Positions 1-6,904 of a stretch of 26,958 nt of DNA are shown in pieces. Source of the stretch: Bacillota bacterium. GTDB taxonomy: Bacteria; Bacillota; Clostridia; Saccharofermentanales; DTU023. The stretch lies in assembly GCA_023388605.1 (NCBI GenBank), contig JAEWFX010000022.1, forward strand, positions 1 to 26,958, in the 5' to 3' direction. The position numbers and the translations under genes were made by a program. Each line of letters starts with the position of its first letter. Position 1 is the stretch's first letter. The notes under the pieces were generated by a model, which made no database searches, was not told the origin of the DNA, and saw only the letters and a list, made by a program, of their open reading frames with translations.

Positions 1-1
1 T

Positions 2-220
2 TTTTATAAGGCCGACAAATCACATAATCAGCGTGGTACAGGCTTAGGACTTTCCATCGCCCGTGAATTGGCTGATCTGATGGGCATGCAAATTTCTGTC
101 AGCAGTGCACTGGATGAAGGTTCAACTTTCTCGTTGAAGTTGCCCTATGCTGAAAAAATCATGCAGAGAGAAGCCTATATCAAAGATGCCAAAGATGCTG
201 GCGAAGAAGAAGATAAATAA
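2..220 (+). CDS. Sensor histidine kinase, C-terminal fragment
   Basis: Only the last 72 codons are in the window, read in frame from base 2 to the TAA at 218-220. The fragment begins with an F-box (FYKAD) and then a G2 box (GTGLGLSIA), followed by the closing strands of an HATPase_c fold (ISVSSALDEGSTFSLKLP). This is the ATP-binding end of a two-component sensor kinase that autophosphorylates on a histidine lying upstream of the window. The tail after the ATPase fold is short and charged, rich in Lys, Asp and Glu. The sensory domain, membrane segments and H-box are not visible, so the signal is unknown. The gene ends directly at a hairpin terminator and meets rluF tail to tail. Confidence 0.9.
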   Translation, partial: FYKADKSHNQRGTGLGLSIARELADLMGMQISVSSALDEGSTFSLKLPYAEKIMQREAYIKDAKDAGEEEDK

Positions 221-247
221 AAAGTGACTGAATGTCACTTTTTATTT
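221..247. terminator. Bidirectional rho-independent terminator
   Basis: An 8-bp perfect stem (AAAGTGAC at 221-228, GTCACTTT at 234-241) has a 5-nt loop. It is followed by a T-rich stretch on the plus strand and preceded by an A-rich stretch, so a U-tract exists in both directions. It lies between the convergent histidine kinase and rluF genes. The rluF TGA stop (235-237) lies inside the stem, so one structure closes both transcripts. Confidence 0.85.
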
Positions 248-921
248 AATTCAGCGATCTCTTTAGCTGTCAGATAACGCCAATCACCAGGTTTCATCGA
301 GCCACAACTTATATGCATAATACGCACCCGCTTAAGCTGCTCCACATTGTATCGACAATACTCACACATACGACGTATTTGGCGATTCAATCCCTGAGTC
401 AAAATTATGCGAAATCGTCTGGTATCGATCTGTTTGGTTTTACACGGTTTAGTAATGGTATTGAGTATGGGCACTCCCTGCTCTAATCGCTTGAGAAAAT
501 CCACCGTGATATCGCGATCTACTGTGACTTCATACTCTTTTTCCTTGTTTTCAGCTACACGTAGTATACGGTTGACGATGGATCCATCATCAGTGAGTAT
601 GATCAGACCTTCAGAATCTCGATCTAGACGACCGACATGAAATAGACGTTTGGGATAGCCTAGATAGTCGATGATGTTGTCCTTGCGACGTCGATCTGTA
701 GTACAAGTGATTCCACGTGGTTTATAGAGCAAGATATAGGTATAAGCCTGTGTGCGCTGCTTAATTCTCTTACCTTCAACTACAATCTTATCTTGAGGAT
801 TGACTGTGGCGCCAAGATCAGCACGTCTACCGTTGATCGTCACTTTACCCGCAGAGATCAGGGCATCAGCTTGACGACGACTGCAATATCCACTATCGGC
901 GATGAAGCGATTAATACGCAT
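235..921 (-). CDS. rluF: 23S rRNA pseudouridine synthase, RluF type
   Basis: This 228-residue protein isomerises uridine in 23S rRNA. Residues 1-50 form an S4 RNA-binding domain that opens with MRINRFIADSGYCSRRQADA. The catalytic domain follows, with the RsuA/RluB/RluE/RluF signature GRLDRDSEGL, where Asp100 is the expected catalytic residue. The later GLNRQIRRMCEY motif and the end of the protein resemble E. coli RluF (U2604), which is why I prefer RluF over RluB. Length is normal for a bare family member without a long C-terminal tail. It starts 41 nt after the dCMP deaminase stop and looks like the last gene of the minus-strand run from the aspartate kinase. The ribosome site is weak. The exact target uridine is inferred from family resemblance only. 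Confidence 0.9.
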   Translation of the reverse strand: MRINRFIADSGYCSRRQADALISAGKVTINGRRADLGATVNPQDKIVVEGKRIKQRTQAYTYILLYKPRGITCTTDRRRKDNIIDYLGYPKRLFHVGRLDRDSEGLIILTDDGSIVNRILRVAENKEKEYEVTVDRDITVDFLKRLEQGVPILNTITKPCKTKQIDTRRFRIILTQGLNRQIRRMCEYCRYNVEQLKRVRIMHISCGSMKPGDWRYLTAKEIAELNKK

Positions 922-962
922 AGATACTCAGATACCTATAAAGATTTCAACTAAATACCATC

Positions 963-1460
963 TCAAACGTCAGACGGCAGATAGGAGATGGTCAAATTGG
1001 TGAGCTCTGTCTGTAACGAATGATAATAAATGCCAGCAGCATCCATCATGCGTTTGGAAGCGATGAAAGCAGGTTGATCTGCGTACTTATCCGACAGATA
1101 TATCACCTCTTTTATACCTGATTGAATGATGGCTTTACAGCATTCATTACAAGGGAATAATGGTACATAGATCTTACAACCCTGTAAATTTTTGCCGGCA
1201 CTATTGAGGATGGCATTGAGCTCAGCGTGGCAGACATAAGGATACTTTGTTTCGAGAGAATCACCTTCTCGCTCCCAAGGGAATTCATCATCAGAACAAC
1301 CTCTAGGCATACCGTTATAGCCGAGAGATACGATTTTGTTATCACTGTCTACTATACAAGCTCCTATGCGTGTATTGGGGTCTTTGCTGCGGTGAGCTGC
1401 CATCAGAGCAATACCCATAAAATATTCATCCCAATTTATGTAATTATTATATTTTGGCAT
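963..1460 (-). CDS. Deoxycytidylate (dCMP) deaminase
   Basis: This 165-residue zinc enzyme converts dCMP to dUMP and so feeds thymidylate synthesis. The cytidine deaminase fold is clear: CHAELNAI carries the zinc-binding His and catalytic Glu, and FPCNECCKAI carries the two zinc cysteines. The block GYNGMPRGCSDDEFPW upstream of the HAE motif is typical of true dCMP deaminases, including the phage and eukaryotic DCTD type, rather than tRNA adenosine or riboflavin deaminases. I chose ATG at 1460, because GAGG sits 5 nt upstream of it. The GTG two codons earlier lacks a ribosome site. The gene begins 12 nt after the PP2C stop, so the two are probably cotranscribed. Confidence 0.92.
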   Translation of the reverse strand: MPKYNNYINWDEYFMGIALMAAHRSKDPNTRIGACIVDSDNKIVSLGYNGMPRGCSDDEFPWEREGDSLETKYPYVCHAELNAILNSAGKNLQGCKIYVPLFPCNECCKAIIQSGIKEVIYLSDKYADQPAFIASKRMMDAAGIYYHSLQTELTNLTISYLPSDV

Positions 1461-1472
1461 GCTCACCTCACA

Positions 1473-2732
1473 TCACCACAAGAAGAAATAGACAATTAAA
1501 ACTAAAGCGAAACCGATCAGGGCTCCGACACCATAACTCTTGAGGAACAAGGTAAAAGGATTGATGGACTTAGGTTGATAGAAAGCAGCAAAATCATCTG
1601 TTATATCAGGTAGATAACCTGTGTCGTAAACATCCAGATTATCCTTTGACAGATAGGCATCTCCTTTGAGATAAGTATCGCTGCCCATAACGCCAGTATC
1701 GGCAATTCGGGGGAAATCGTCTTGACCTAAAATGGAAACGCCATGCAGATTGTGTTGACCCGTTGTAAACTCATCCTCATTATCTGTCAAACGATGGTTC
1801 AGGAAACCCAGTGAGTCAGTATCTTCTTTCTGCTCGATAGGTGGAGCAAAAGGATCTATCTCTGCTGAACTAGTTTCACTTTTATTGCTCACTTCTTCAG
1901 TTTTGTTGCCCAACAAAATACTGCTCACACTGACATCGGGCAACTCTCCATCTGCAGCTAAAACAATCATCGATTTGTTGTCTAAGGGGTTATGGCTCTC
2001 TGCCTGCTGATAAACTTTAGCAGCTTTTTCTGCTAAATTATCTTCACTGGCAAAGATCGGCTCTAACTTGTCGATATCATCGGCCATACCGTCGGTCATC
2101 AAGATAATCAAATCGCCTGACTCCAAATCTATACGATTGAGATTATGAGCTTTCAATCTGCCGATGCCTGGATGATTGCCAAGAAATACTAATGGTCTGC
2201 CACCTTTTTCATCCAATTCATGCTTCTTAGTCATCGCATATAATTGTTGTTCACGCATCATCATGATGCTGTTGCTGCCGACACTCATGGTGTAGGCTAC
2301 AGAATCACAGATCAAAACCAATGCCAGTGAACAACCGACAGGTTTGCCACTATATTTTTTCAAGCGTTTCTGCAAACTTTTATCGGCGTTATCGAGAAAA
2401 TTCTGAATGAATTTAACAAAATCAAATTCTTCGATATCTTGATCTTGCAGACCAGCTATGTGTTCAACCAACATCTCTTGTACTAAGCGACCAGAGATGT
2501 CCCCTATGCCAGAACCACCCATGCCATCAGTCACTGCATAGATCTGCCAACATTTATCGGAGCTATTTGCTACTTCTTCAAAATTTTGCATGGTATCAGG
2601 TAAAAAACGGCGGTTGCAGAGCAATGAATCCTGATTGGATTTCTCTGAACTACCCGCACTGGTGATACCTATATAAGCTAAATTATCTATAGTTGCCTCC
2701 CCGCGTATGCTCCCGCATCGCTCTCTCTGCAT
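1473..2732 (-). CDS. PP2C-type protein phosphatase with C-terminal membrane anchor
   Basis: This is a PPM/PP2C serine/threonine phosphatase. Metal and catalytic motifs are in order: NQDS (Asp35), VTDGMGGSGIGD (Asp69), LMTDGMAD (Asp214) and DNKSMIVLAAD (Asp251-Asn252). Residues of about 265-390 form an acidic, Ser/Thr-rich linker. A hydrophobic helix at about 395-418 ends the protein, so the enzyme should be tail-anchored with its catalytic domain in the cytoplasm. Such enzymes usually counter PASTA-type Ser/Thr kinases, but no kinase gene is in the window. The start is uncertain. ATG at 2732 lies 50 bases inside smpB without a ribosome site. A strong GGGGAGG at 2702-2696 is followed 5 nt later by ATA (2690), and no ATG, GTG or TTG lies close downstream. 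Residue numbers here count from 2732. Confidence 0.88.
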   Translation of the reverse strand: MQRERCGSIRGEATIDNLAYIGITSAGSSEKSNQDSLLCNRRFLPDTMQNFEEVANSSDKCWQIYAVTDGMGGSGIGDISGRLVQEMLVEHIAGLQDQDIEEFDFVKFIQNFLDNADKSLQKRLKKYSGKPVGCSLALVLICDSVAYTMSVGSNSIMMMREQQLYAMTKKHELDEKGGRPLVFLGNHPGIGRLKAHNLNRIDLESGDLIILMTDGMADDIDKLEPIFASEDNLAEKAAKVYQQAESHNPLDNKSMIVLAADGELPDVSVSSILLGNKTEEVSNKSETSSAEIDPFAPPIEQKEDTDSLGFLNHRLTDNEDEFTTGQHNLHGVSILGQDDFPRIADTGVMGSDTYLKGDAYLSKDNLDVYDTGYLPDITDDFAAFYQPKSINPFTLFLKSYGVGALIGFALVLIVYFFLW

Positions 2733-3144
2733 CGCGTTTGATCATATCTTGTCGTTTATCGTAATTCTTTTTACCTTTGGCTAGACCTATCTGTAATTTT
2801 ACTCTTCCCTTCGATAGATATACAGATAATGGCACCAAAGTCAAACCGTCGAGTTTCACTTGTTGATGTAGATTGCGTATCTGATGCCGGTGCATCAACA
2901 GCTTACGTTGACGTAAGGGATCGACATTGAAGCGATTCCCTTCTGAATAAGGTGCGATGTTGGCACCAATTATAAACATCTCGCCATTCTTGATAGTGAC
3001 ATAAGCTTCTTTGATATTGATCTTACCACGGCGAATAGACTTGACCTCTGTACCCGTCAGACAAATTCCTGTCTCATAATCTTCAAGGATATGAAAATCA
3101 TGTCTAGCTCGCGGATTATTGGCGATCTGTTTAATTCCACTCAT
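2683..3144 (-). CDS. smpB: SsrA-binding protein SmpB
   Basis: This 153-residue protein is the partner of tmRNA in trans-translation, which rescues stalled ribosomes. Hallmarks are NPRARHDFHILEDYETGICL near the start, GTEVKSIRRGKINIKEAYV on the conserved beta-barrel surface, and the basic C-terminal tail starting KGKKNYDKRQDMIKRD, which enters the mRNA channel. Length is normal. It lies 19 nt after the aspartate kinase stop and its 3' end overlaps the longest reading of the PP2C gene. The expected partner ssrA RNA gene is not in this window. The ribosome site before the ATG is weak, so translation may depend on coupling to the upstream gene. Confidence 0.96.
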   Translation of the reverse strand: MSGIKQIANNPRARHDFHILEDYETGICLTGTEVKSIRRGKINIKEAYVTIKNGEMFIIGANIAPYSEGNRFNVDPLRQRKLLMHRHQIRNLHQQVKLDGLTLVPLSVYLSKGRVKLQIGLAKGKKNYDKRQDMIKRDAERAMREHTRGGNYR

Positions 3145-3163
3145 AGCAAAACTATATCACTAC

Positions 3164-4522
3164 TTAGTATTGTCGGGTGAAAAATTCGTAATACAAGGTT
3201 TCTACTGAATAATTACAGAATTTACTGTCAACGATAAAAATGACGCTCATCTCGGAGTGATCCTGAATAATCATCTCCAAGCTTACATTAGCTCTGCTGA
3301 GAGCTGTGACTGCACGTGCAGTTACACCGACGGTATCAGCCATAGCTTCTCCTACTAGCATGACCAGTGCCAAACCACGATAAACCTCTACGGCGTGCAG
3401 CTCCAATTCGTCACGTATACGCTTGACTACACGACGTTCAGCTTCACGTGGAAAGTTTTCCTCTCGCATGATGATACTGATTGAATCGATGCCAGAAGGC
3501 ATATGCTCAAAAGAAACTTTTTCCTCAGCTAAAATTCTCAAGATATCAGCTACAATGCCGACATTACGATTCATCAGATAATCGGAGATATTCAAACTCA
3601 CAAAATTCTTAGAACCAGATATACCGGTTACAACACCCTCAAAATTAGTGCGTTCGCGCACGACGAAGGTGCCAGCAGCATCTGGATTATCTGTATTGCG
3701 TAAATGTATGTCGATACCCTTGTGCAAAACAGGAACCATGGCTTCAGGATGAATAACTCCTGCTCCAGAATAAGCGAGTTCTCGCATCTCGCGATAGCTC
3801 AACTCTTTGATCATATGTGGATCAGCGACTAGCTCTGGACTGACTGAATAAACTGCATCGACATCTGTCCATACCTCATAGATCTCAGCATCGACTGCAC
3901 AAGCCAAGATCGAACCTGAGATATCAGAGCCACCGCGCGAAAAAGTCGCGCGTTTTCCACTTCTAGTAAAACCATAAAAACCTGGGAAAATTACAATACC
4001 TGTACGTTCTTTGAGCTCAGATAAATCACTCATGCTCTCATCTAGAAGCGTGGCATCGCCAAATTCTTCTGTCATCAACATACCTGCATCGCCCGGATCG
4101 ACAAACTCAGCTTCAAAATCCAATGTACGTAGATAGGCAGCGAGAATCATCGCACAACCTTGCTCGCCGATGGATTTTACAGCATCGAGGTATTCAGCAG
4201 GAGCAAGATCACTCTGTTCGGAGATAGTGAGCAAAATCTCTTTGATCTCAGCGAATATCTCTGCAGGCAACTCTAAATCAGTACAGATTTTTTGGAAACG
4301 GCGTAGGACTAGGTTCAATTCATTGGTGGAATTTTTGCCATCTAATTTAGCTTTAGCTAGAGCGATAAGTAGATCGGTCACCTTCATCTCCGAAGGTCTG
4401 GATTTACCTGGAGCAGAGACAACTACGATGCGACGTTGTGGATCATCGAGAATGATGTCGGCAACTTTTTTGATCTGCTTTGCGTTGGCTAGTGAAGAAC
4501 CACCAAATTTACAAACTTTCAT
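3164..4522 (-). CDS. yclM: Aspartate kinase, YclM (AK III) type
   Basis: This 452-residue enzyme phosphorylates aspartate, the first step toward lysine, threonine, methionine and diaminopimelate. The amino acid kinase domain shows KFGGSS (5-10), SRGGSDISGS (195-204), WTDVDAVYSVSP (218-229) and ELAYSGAGVIHPEA (248-261). Two ACT-like domains close the protein: one around VSLNISDYLMNRNVGIVADI, the other around MLVGEAMADTVGVTARAV and QDHSEMSVIFIV. They suggest feedback control by an amino acid. The N-terminus and length match B. subtilis YclM rather than the LysC alpha/beta type. The ATG at 4522 follows GGGAGG by 5 nt, so I chose it over the ATG 18 nt upstream. It leads the run to smpB, PP2C, dCMP deaminase and rluF. 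Confidence 0.95.
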   Translation of the reverse strand: MKVCKFGGSSLANAKQIKKVADIILDDPQRRIVVVSAPGKSRPSEMKVTDLLIALAKAKLDGKNSTNELNLVLRRFQKICTDLELPAEIFAEIKEILLTISEQSDLAPAEYLDAVKSIGEQGCAMILAAYLRTLDFEAEFVDPGDAGMLMTEEFGDATLLDESMSDLSELKERTGIVIFPGFYGFTRSGKRATFSRGGSDISGSILACAVDAEIYEVWTDVDAVYSVSPELVADPHMIKELSYREMRELAYSGAGVIHPEAMVPVLHKGIDIHLRNTDNPDAAGTFVVRERTNFEGVVTGISGSKNFVSLNISDYLMNRNVGIVADILRILAEEKVSFEHMPSGIDSISIIMREENFPREAERRVVKRIRDELELHAVEVYRGLALVMLVGEAMADTVGVTARAVTALSRANVSLEMIIQDHSEMSVIFIVDSKFCNYSVETLYYEFFTRQY

Positions 4523-4555
4523 TACACCCTCCCTACGCATAAAGAACTATTCGCA

Positions 4556-4561
4556 ATTATA
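4556..4561 (-). promoter_or_regulatory. Candidate -10 box for the aspartate kinase operon
   Basis: The minus strand reads a perfect TATAAT here, 33 nt upstream of the aspartate kinase ATG, in a very AT-rich divergent gap shared with yqeG. Transcription would start near 4549. No good -35 hexamer is seen at 16-18 nt, so the assignment rests on the -10 alone. Confidence 0.45.
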
Positions 4562-4614
4562 CAACAAAAATATATTTTATCAGCTACAATAAGAGTAAAA
4601 AACTGAGGTTGTTC

Positions 4615-5145
4615 TTGAAAAAGTTTTATCAGCGTTACTTCGCACCAGATTTTTTTGCCACTTCCATCCCCGACATCGATCTCACAACACTTCCTGTAGA
4701 GATCACAACTATCTTGCTAGATATCGATAATACACTGGCTACACATGGATCTACTAGTGCTGATCAATACGCTAAACAAGCACTACAATATTTGAAGGAA
4801 CATGGTTATCGTTGCTGCTTAGTCTCCAACGCTAAAAGCGAACGTATCAAGAGTTATGCCCAGAGTTTGAACTGTGAATTTTTAGAGCAGGCCAATAAGC
4901 CACTAGCTTATAAAATGAGACGTTTTCTAGCACAAAACCACTTACAGCCCGAACAATGTCTGATGATCGGCGACCAATTATTTACAGATATCTGGGCGGC
5001 TAAAAATCTAGGCTGTCACTCTCTCTTAGTCAGACAACGCTATAGTCAAGAACTCTGGAACATCCGACTCAAGCGTCATTTCGAGAGATGGCTGATCAAT
5101 CGCTATGGCAGCACCGAACTCAAATCATCGATATTCTCTAAGTAA
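4615..5145 (+). CDS. yqeG: YqeG-family HAD-type phosphatase
   Basis: This is a small (176-residue) cytoplasmic haloacid dehalogenase-fold phosphatase of the YqeG family (HAD IIIA), common in Firmicutes and of unsettled substrate. HAD motifs are complete: LLDIDNTLA (nucleophile Asp36 and acid/base Asp38), VSNAKSER (Ser71), the lysine of NKPLAYKM, and IGDQLFTDIWAAK with Asp120 and Asp125. I chose the TTG at 4615 because GAGG at 4605-4608 lies 6 nt upstream. The TTG at 4609 touches the ribosome site. The gene is divergent from the aspartate kinase. Its last 43 bases overlap, tail to tail, the end of the deacetylase-like gene on the other strand, so no separate terminator fits between them. Confidence 0.9.
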   Translation: MKKFYQRYFAPDFFATSIPDIDLTTLPVEITTILLDIDNTLATHGSTSADQYAKQALQYLKEHGYRCCLVSNAKSERIKSYAQSLNCEFLEQANKPLAYKMRRFLAQNHLQPEQCLMIGDQLFTDIWAAKNLGCHSLLVRQRYSQELWNIRLKRHFERWLINRYGSTELKSSIFSK

Positions 5146-6842
5146 AAATAATTGCCAGCGATACTGTCAGCATTGATCTCTACAGCATCAACATGAATAT
5201 ATTGCTCTTCAGCATAGTTATATAGTTGTGGACCGATACCGATGAACAGATGATAATCTTCTGCTAGTACTGCATTCAGACGTTCTTCAGAATTATAAGG
5301 ATGTGAACCGAAGGGCAAAACCATGATGCGAACCGGACGATTCAGCTCTGCACGAATTTTATTATCCCATTCTTTCAGATCCTTCTCTATCGCCTTGACA
5401 TCATCTAAACCCAAATCGATGCGACCATAAGTATTCGACGCAATGTGATAACCTTCTTCCTCTAAGACGTGTAATACTGAGATCGCCTGATCATGTTGCA
5501 CCTTGAGCGAATGACCGAGCACGCCGTTAGCACCAGATATACTGACTATTGCTCTAGCTCCGTCAAAACTGAAATCTGGATTATCATGAATAAAATCATT
5601 GAGTATGGAAAAAACATCCTCGTTATAAACTAATTGTGGATTGCTTTTGGAACGACCAATTTCGCCGAAAAATTGTTTTTTCTCCTCGTCGTATTCGATA
5701 CGAGTAAAAGAACCAGAATTTACTTGCTGACGGTTGAGTTCCACGCTATCTATAGTCAAGAGCAGAGGTGATTTACCTTCGGGGACAAAGACGTTGATCG
5801 GGTGATCAGGATATGAGGAGAAGACACTGGCATCGATCAATACATAGTCATGATTGTACAGTTCTTGCAATAATTTTTTGAATTGATTGGGTGTCAATAA
5901 TCCTTGATTGTTCTCTGGCTTTGAATCGTCATGTCGCAAAACACGCACATTGATGGCCTCTACACTTCCCTGCCAAGTCACGATCTTTTTACCTATATCG
6001 ATACCGATACTGTCCATCTTGCTGATGATCTCAGAGTTTTCGGGAAAAATCTCCAGCATTTGATCGAGTAGATACTTAGCAGAATAGGATTTGCGATGTT
6101 CGATAAAATCATCTACTTTGGCCATGATCACAGGCAATAAGCGTTCTTTGTACTGATCGAGTAGATCTTGAGCATAACTTTTGGCATACTCGCCTATTTC
6201 ATCGTTATCTATAACTTCTTCCCAAGTCGGGATAATAACTGAAAAGTTTTCAGGCTGTTCACTCATCAAGTTTATCGGCTTACTGAAAACAACAGCAGCT
6301 TTGAGTAAGTAGGGCTCCTGCTGCAGAAAATTGTCTGTAGTCAGCTTGAGATTGGGTAGATGATTAAAGGTATTCATCAAATTAAGCCACTCATCGTAGG
6401 TACGTTTTTGACCCAACCAATCACGGGTGACTTGCTCAAAATAAGGTGAGATAGAGGAGGCTCCTAATTCCTCTAAACTACTGATCATATCAGCATCTTC
6501 CTGGCTGATTTCAGCATTTTTGAGGACTTTATCAACTACTCCTACCATATGGCTGGAGAGAGATTTTTCATACTGATCTTGCAACTTGATATATTTATTA
6601 TCAGCATCGCCGCTGGTGGCTCTATTTTGCACATCTCTATAAAGATCTAAAGCTTCTTTGTACTGCTTCTTGGCGATAAACTGATCGAAATCTTTGCTTT
6701 TCTCTTGAAATTTATCTCTAGAGATATATGTTATAGCGGTGAATATAATCACAGAGATGAGCAGAACTAAAATCACTGGCAAACTATATTGCCGCCAGAG
6801 TTTGAGTAGTTTTTGCTCTCTGCTGAATTGAAAATCTCGCAT
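5103..6842 (-). CDS. Membrane-anchored, degenerate polysaccharide-deacetylase-like protein
   Basis: This 579-residue protein has one N-terminal membrane helix (about residues 19-40) and an extracytoplasmic remainder. Residues of about 45-290 are helical and charged, with TPR-like stretches (AKKQYKEALDLYRDV, KYLLDQMLEIFPEN). The C-terminal half resembles the NodB/polysaccharide deacetylase fold in the branch recognisable by PDFSFDGARAIVSISGANGVLG. Its key sites are changed. The TFDD-like motif reads TIDS (363-366), keeping the first Asp but losing the metal-binding second Asp. The HxxxH motif reads SNTYGR (469-474), losing both histidines. It is therefore probably not an active metal-dependent deacetylase and may bind cell-wall glycan. 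The second of two tandem ATGs is preferred, with GAGG 6 nt upstream. The fold assignment is by motif reading and the function is unknown. Confidence 0.7.
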   Translation of the reverse strand: MRDFQFSREQKLLKLWRQYSLPVILVLLISVIIFTAITYISRDKFQEKSKDFDQFIAKKQYKEALDLYRDVQNRATSGDADNKYIKLQDQYEKSLSSHMVGVVDKVLKNAEISQEDADMISSLEELGASSISPYFEQVTRDWLGQKRTYDEWLNLMNTFNHLPNLKLTTDNFLQQEPYLLKAAVVFSKPINLMSEQPENFSVIIPTWEEVIDNDEIGEYAKSYAQDLLDQYKERLLPVIMAKVDDFIEHRKSYSAKYLLDQMLEIFPENSEIISKMDSIGIDIGKKIVTWQGSVEAINVRVLRHDDSKPENNQGLLTPNQFKKLLQELYNHDYVLIDASVFSSYPDHPINVFVPEGKSPLLLTIDSVELNRQQVNSGSFTRIEYDEEKKQFFGEIGRSKSNPQLVYNEDVFSILNDFIHDNPDFSFDGARAIVSISGANGVLGHSLKVQHDQAISVLHVLEEEGYHIASNTYGRIDLGLDDVKAIEKDLKEWDNKIRAELNRPVRIMVLPFGSHPYNSEERLNAVLAEDYHLFIGIGPQLYNYAEEQYIHVDAVEINADSIAGNYFYLENIDDLSSVLP

Positions 6843-6904
6843 CATCGACCTCGATTACCAGCTCTTATACTCATAGTTATTTGCTTCAACATAATGAACT
6901 ACAA

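Noticed and set aside
963..1460. Recent transfer of a eukaryote-like dCMP deaminase
   Set aside because: The resemblance to human DCTD is strong, but similar proteins are, from memory, common in Clostridia, and the gene sits normally in a housekeeping run.
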